Shown here one piece after another: positions 62,129 through 64,000 of a stretch of DNA of 64,000 bases; the first letter of the stretch is position 1, and each line of letters starts with the position of its first letter. The stretch spans positions 248,001-312,000 of the forward strand of contig MCGE01000005.1 of assembly GCA_002105175.1 (NCBI GenBank). The letters are read 5' to 3'. The notes under the pieces were generated by a model. The model was not told where the DNA came from, did not search any database, and was given only the letters and a program-made list of their open reading frames with translations. The DNA is from Absidia repens. Taxonomy: Eukaryota; Mucoromycota; Mucoromycetes; Mucorales; Cunninghamellaceae. Position numbers and translations under genes: made by a program.

Positions 62129-64000
62129 ATGTCCGATGCTAGATCTCAACTATTAGCGGTTCTTGTGGAGGCTTCATCTCAAGACTATTCTAGAATGAAA
62201 CAAGCGGAAGAACTCTTGAAACAGTGGGAGACTGAACCAAGCTTCTTTGCCACTTTACAGGTAAAATTAAGATATTGCTTGTCAAGAACACATTACTGAT
62301 CATAGTCTTTTTGCTCTAGGATATATTCTATGACACAACTGTGGAATACAACGTTCGTTTTTTAAGTGGAATCTATCTCAAGAATGGTGTTGATCGGTTT
62401 TGGCGACGAACTGCAAAAAAGTATGTCAAAGATACAGAATCGTACCTAATGCTGAGCTGAATCTGTTTGACCATGGACATGGTCTATTTGTGTGCTTTGA
62501 AAATATACTTACCTTATTATTTTATTGGTCTTTACTTTAGTCCGTTGAATCCTGAAGAAAAAACAATGATTCGTGAAAGACTACTTCAATTCATGGCCGA
62601 ACCAAGTAAACAGGTGGGTGAAGAGGTAGAAGAAATGGCGTGTACGTTTACTGACACATTCATATGACGACCGTGTAATGTGAAGCTCGCTGCGCAGAAC
62701 ACGGTCATTATTGCTAGGATTGCGCGTCTGGACTTTCCAACTCAGTGGTAATATTTCGTTTTGACAAGTGAAACTTCATTATGAGAACCTGGGGGGGGAT
62801 GGGGCGGGACGCTCAAGTACCAATTTTAATGCTGTCTTCCATTTTGTATAGGCCGCAGTTACTGACATCATTGATCGACGGGATAAAAACACCAGGAAAC
62901 AATTCCAATGCAGCCGTCATCCACCACCGGTGTTTGGAAACTATGTACGAAGTCTTACAGGAATTATCAACTCGTGTATTATCCTCTGGTCGCCGACAAT
63001 TTGCTGAACTCGCCCCTCAAACCTTCCAAGTGATTGCAAATGTGTATGTGGTTTATGTGGAACAAACGGTATCTCCTTTGATGAACATGTTATCGACTCC
63101 AGCAACCTTGGAACAAAATTTGCAACAATCAGGCGGCGGTGCTACTGACTTGGAGGTATTAGCTATTTGTATTCGATGTTTACGTATACTTATGGTCAGC
63201 GGAATTCGCGATGTACACAAATTTGATGAAACAAAGGTAAGATTAGTGTGGGAAAAGGTGTATGGATAAAAGTAGCAAGGGATGACGAGGGCGAATCACC
63301 TTTCGAATTGAGTAATTCTTATCTTTATTAATCTGTTAGACATTCCTGGATCTCACCTATCAACATCTACAAACATACATGGAATGCCGCTCACGTAAGT
63401 TGGCTGATTGACAATAATTGAATCATGTACCAAATCTCATACTTTTAATATATATCTATTAGGACTCATTGATGCGTCCAGAATCAACAGTAATAGACAG
63501 TATACATCATCATTTATTGAATATTTGGAGACAGCAATTGAAGAATATGGAATTTTGTATCTTGGTTTGCAGAAATCTCACCCTGTCTCTGCAATTCTTT
63601 GTCCCAAATGGATCGATATTATATCCTATTACTGGAAAAACGTGGTGGAACAAGGTGACCTCGTGGCTAACCAATTTGCAGAAGGTAAGTTTGATCAAGG
63701 GGAAAGAAAGGCACCAATTAAAACACACTTTTTGATTTTATACATGACAATCCAACGTCAAATAGCAAAAATGCACAAATCTGTTTATCATCAATTCTTG
63801 CTCCAAGGCATGCAGCTTATAAAGGGGACGATCAAAAGTGCTACTCAAGAGGGCGATACCTCAGGTAAGGACAGGAAAAGATAGATCACACAAATCCAGA
63901 TGCAATTAGTGACTCACGATTATAACTACTATAATATTTACTATATTGCAGTATCTGATAACTTGGCGATCACTAGTGAAGAAAATGCGTTAGTCAATGA
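62129..64000 (+). CDS. Importin-11/KAP120-type karyopherin beta, 5' part
   Basis: Nuclear transport receptor of the importin-11/Kap120 group, partial because it runs past the end of the window. The start MSDARSQLLAVLVEASSQDY at 62129 is followed by an importin-beta N-terminal domain: MKQAEELLKQWETEPSFFAT, then VEYNVRFLSGIYLKNGVDRF and, after an intron, NPLNPEEKTMIRERLLQFM. RIARLDFPTQWPQLL is the conserved HEAT-2 block in which the Asp-x-P-x-x-W motif recurs in all karyopherins. Later exons include MYEVLQELSTRVLSSGRRQF and ICIRCLRILMVSGIRDVHKF, and SHPVSAILCPKWIDIISYYW. At least seven exons are visible. The full protein should have ~1,000 residues. Confidence 0.87.

Overview
The window is nuclear DNA of a filamentous fungus. 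It is AT-rich, its genes have many short introns with GTAAGT-type donors and TAG/CAG acceptors, and intergenic and intronic DNA carries long poly-A/poly-T tracts. A soluble-type adenylyl cyclase, a fungal complex I subunit, HUL5, IES2, SIP5, CreC and a MEF2/Rlm1-type MADS factor together point to an early-diverging fungus, most likely Mucoromycota (inference, not tested). I see no operons, no plasmid or phage genes and no CRISPR. Where coordinates were worked out by reading splice sites on the sequence, the exons are given in the evidence field.

Layout, left to right: HUL5/UBE3C-type HECT ubiquitin ligase (-); IES2/INO80B chromatin-remodelling subunit (+); NDUFB10-like complex I subunit (-); a possible broken gene (+); FEN1/RAD27 flap endonuclease (-); a very large soluble adenylyl cyclase-like gene (-); RAT1/XRN2 5'-3' exonuclease (-); mitochondrial ribosomal protein uS12m (+), divergent from RAT1; secreted arylsulfatase (+); GABA/amino-acid permease of the ACT group (+); membrane-anchored FkbM methyltransferase (-), divergent from SIP5 RING protein (+); MEF2/RLM1 MADS-box factor (-); CreC/WDR20 WD40 protein with a ~50-residue polyglutamine tract (-); a fused alpha/beta hydrolase plus tyrosine phosphatase (+); an intronless orphan C2H2 zinc-finger protein (+); proteasome beta5 PRE2 (+); flavin monooxygenase (-), divergent from a MUP1/LAT-type permease (+); and the 5' part of an importin-11/KAP120 gene (+) that runs off the end.

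The gene-poor gaps are not empty. At least eight places hold copies of one dispersed non-coding repeat family. Its best copies have a tRNA-like head with recognisable A- and B-box sequences next to an invariant CACGTG-like stretch, a conserved core of about 200 bases ending near AATAAAACATGTC, and a tail of tandem units of roughly 95-110 bases. This looks like a tRNA-derived SINE-type element and is the most novel structure in the window.

Other unusual points are several micro-exons (5, 8, 11 and 11 nt), a start codon alone in its coding exon, a cyclase whose second catalytic half has lost its metal aspartate, and the hydrolase-phosphatase fusion. The genes are mostly unrelated housekeeping functions. 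SIP5 (Snf1 interaction), CreC (carbon catabolite repression) and nutrient uptake genes lie in the same window, but nothing in the sequence shows that they are co-regulated.
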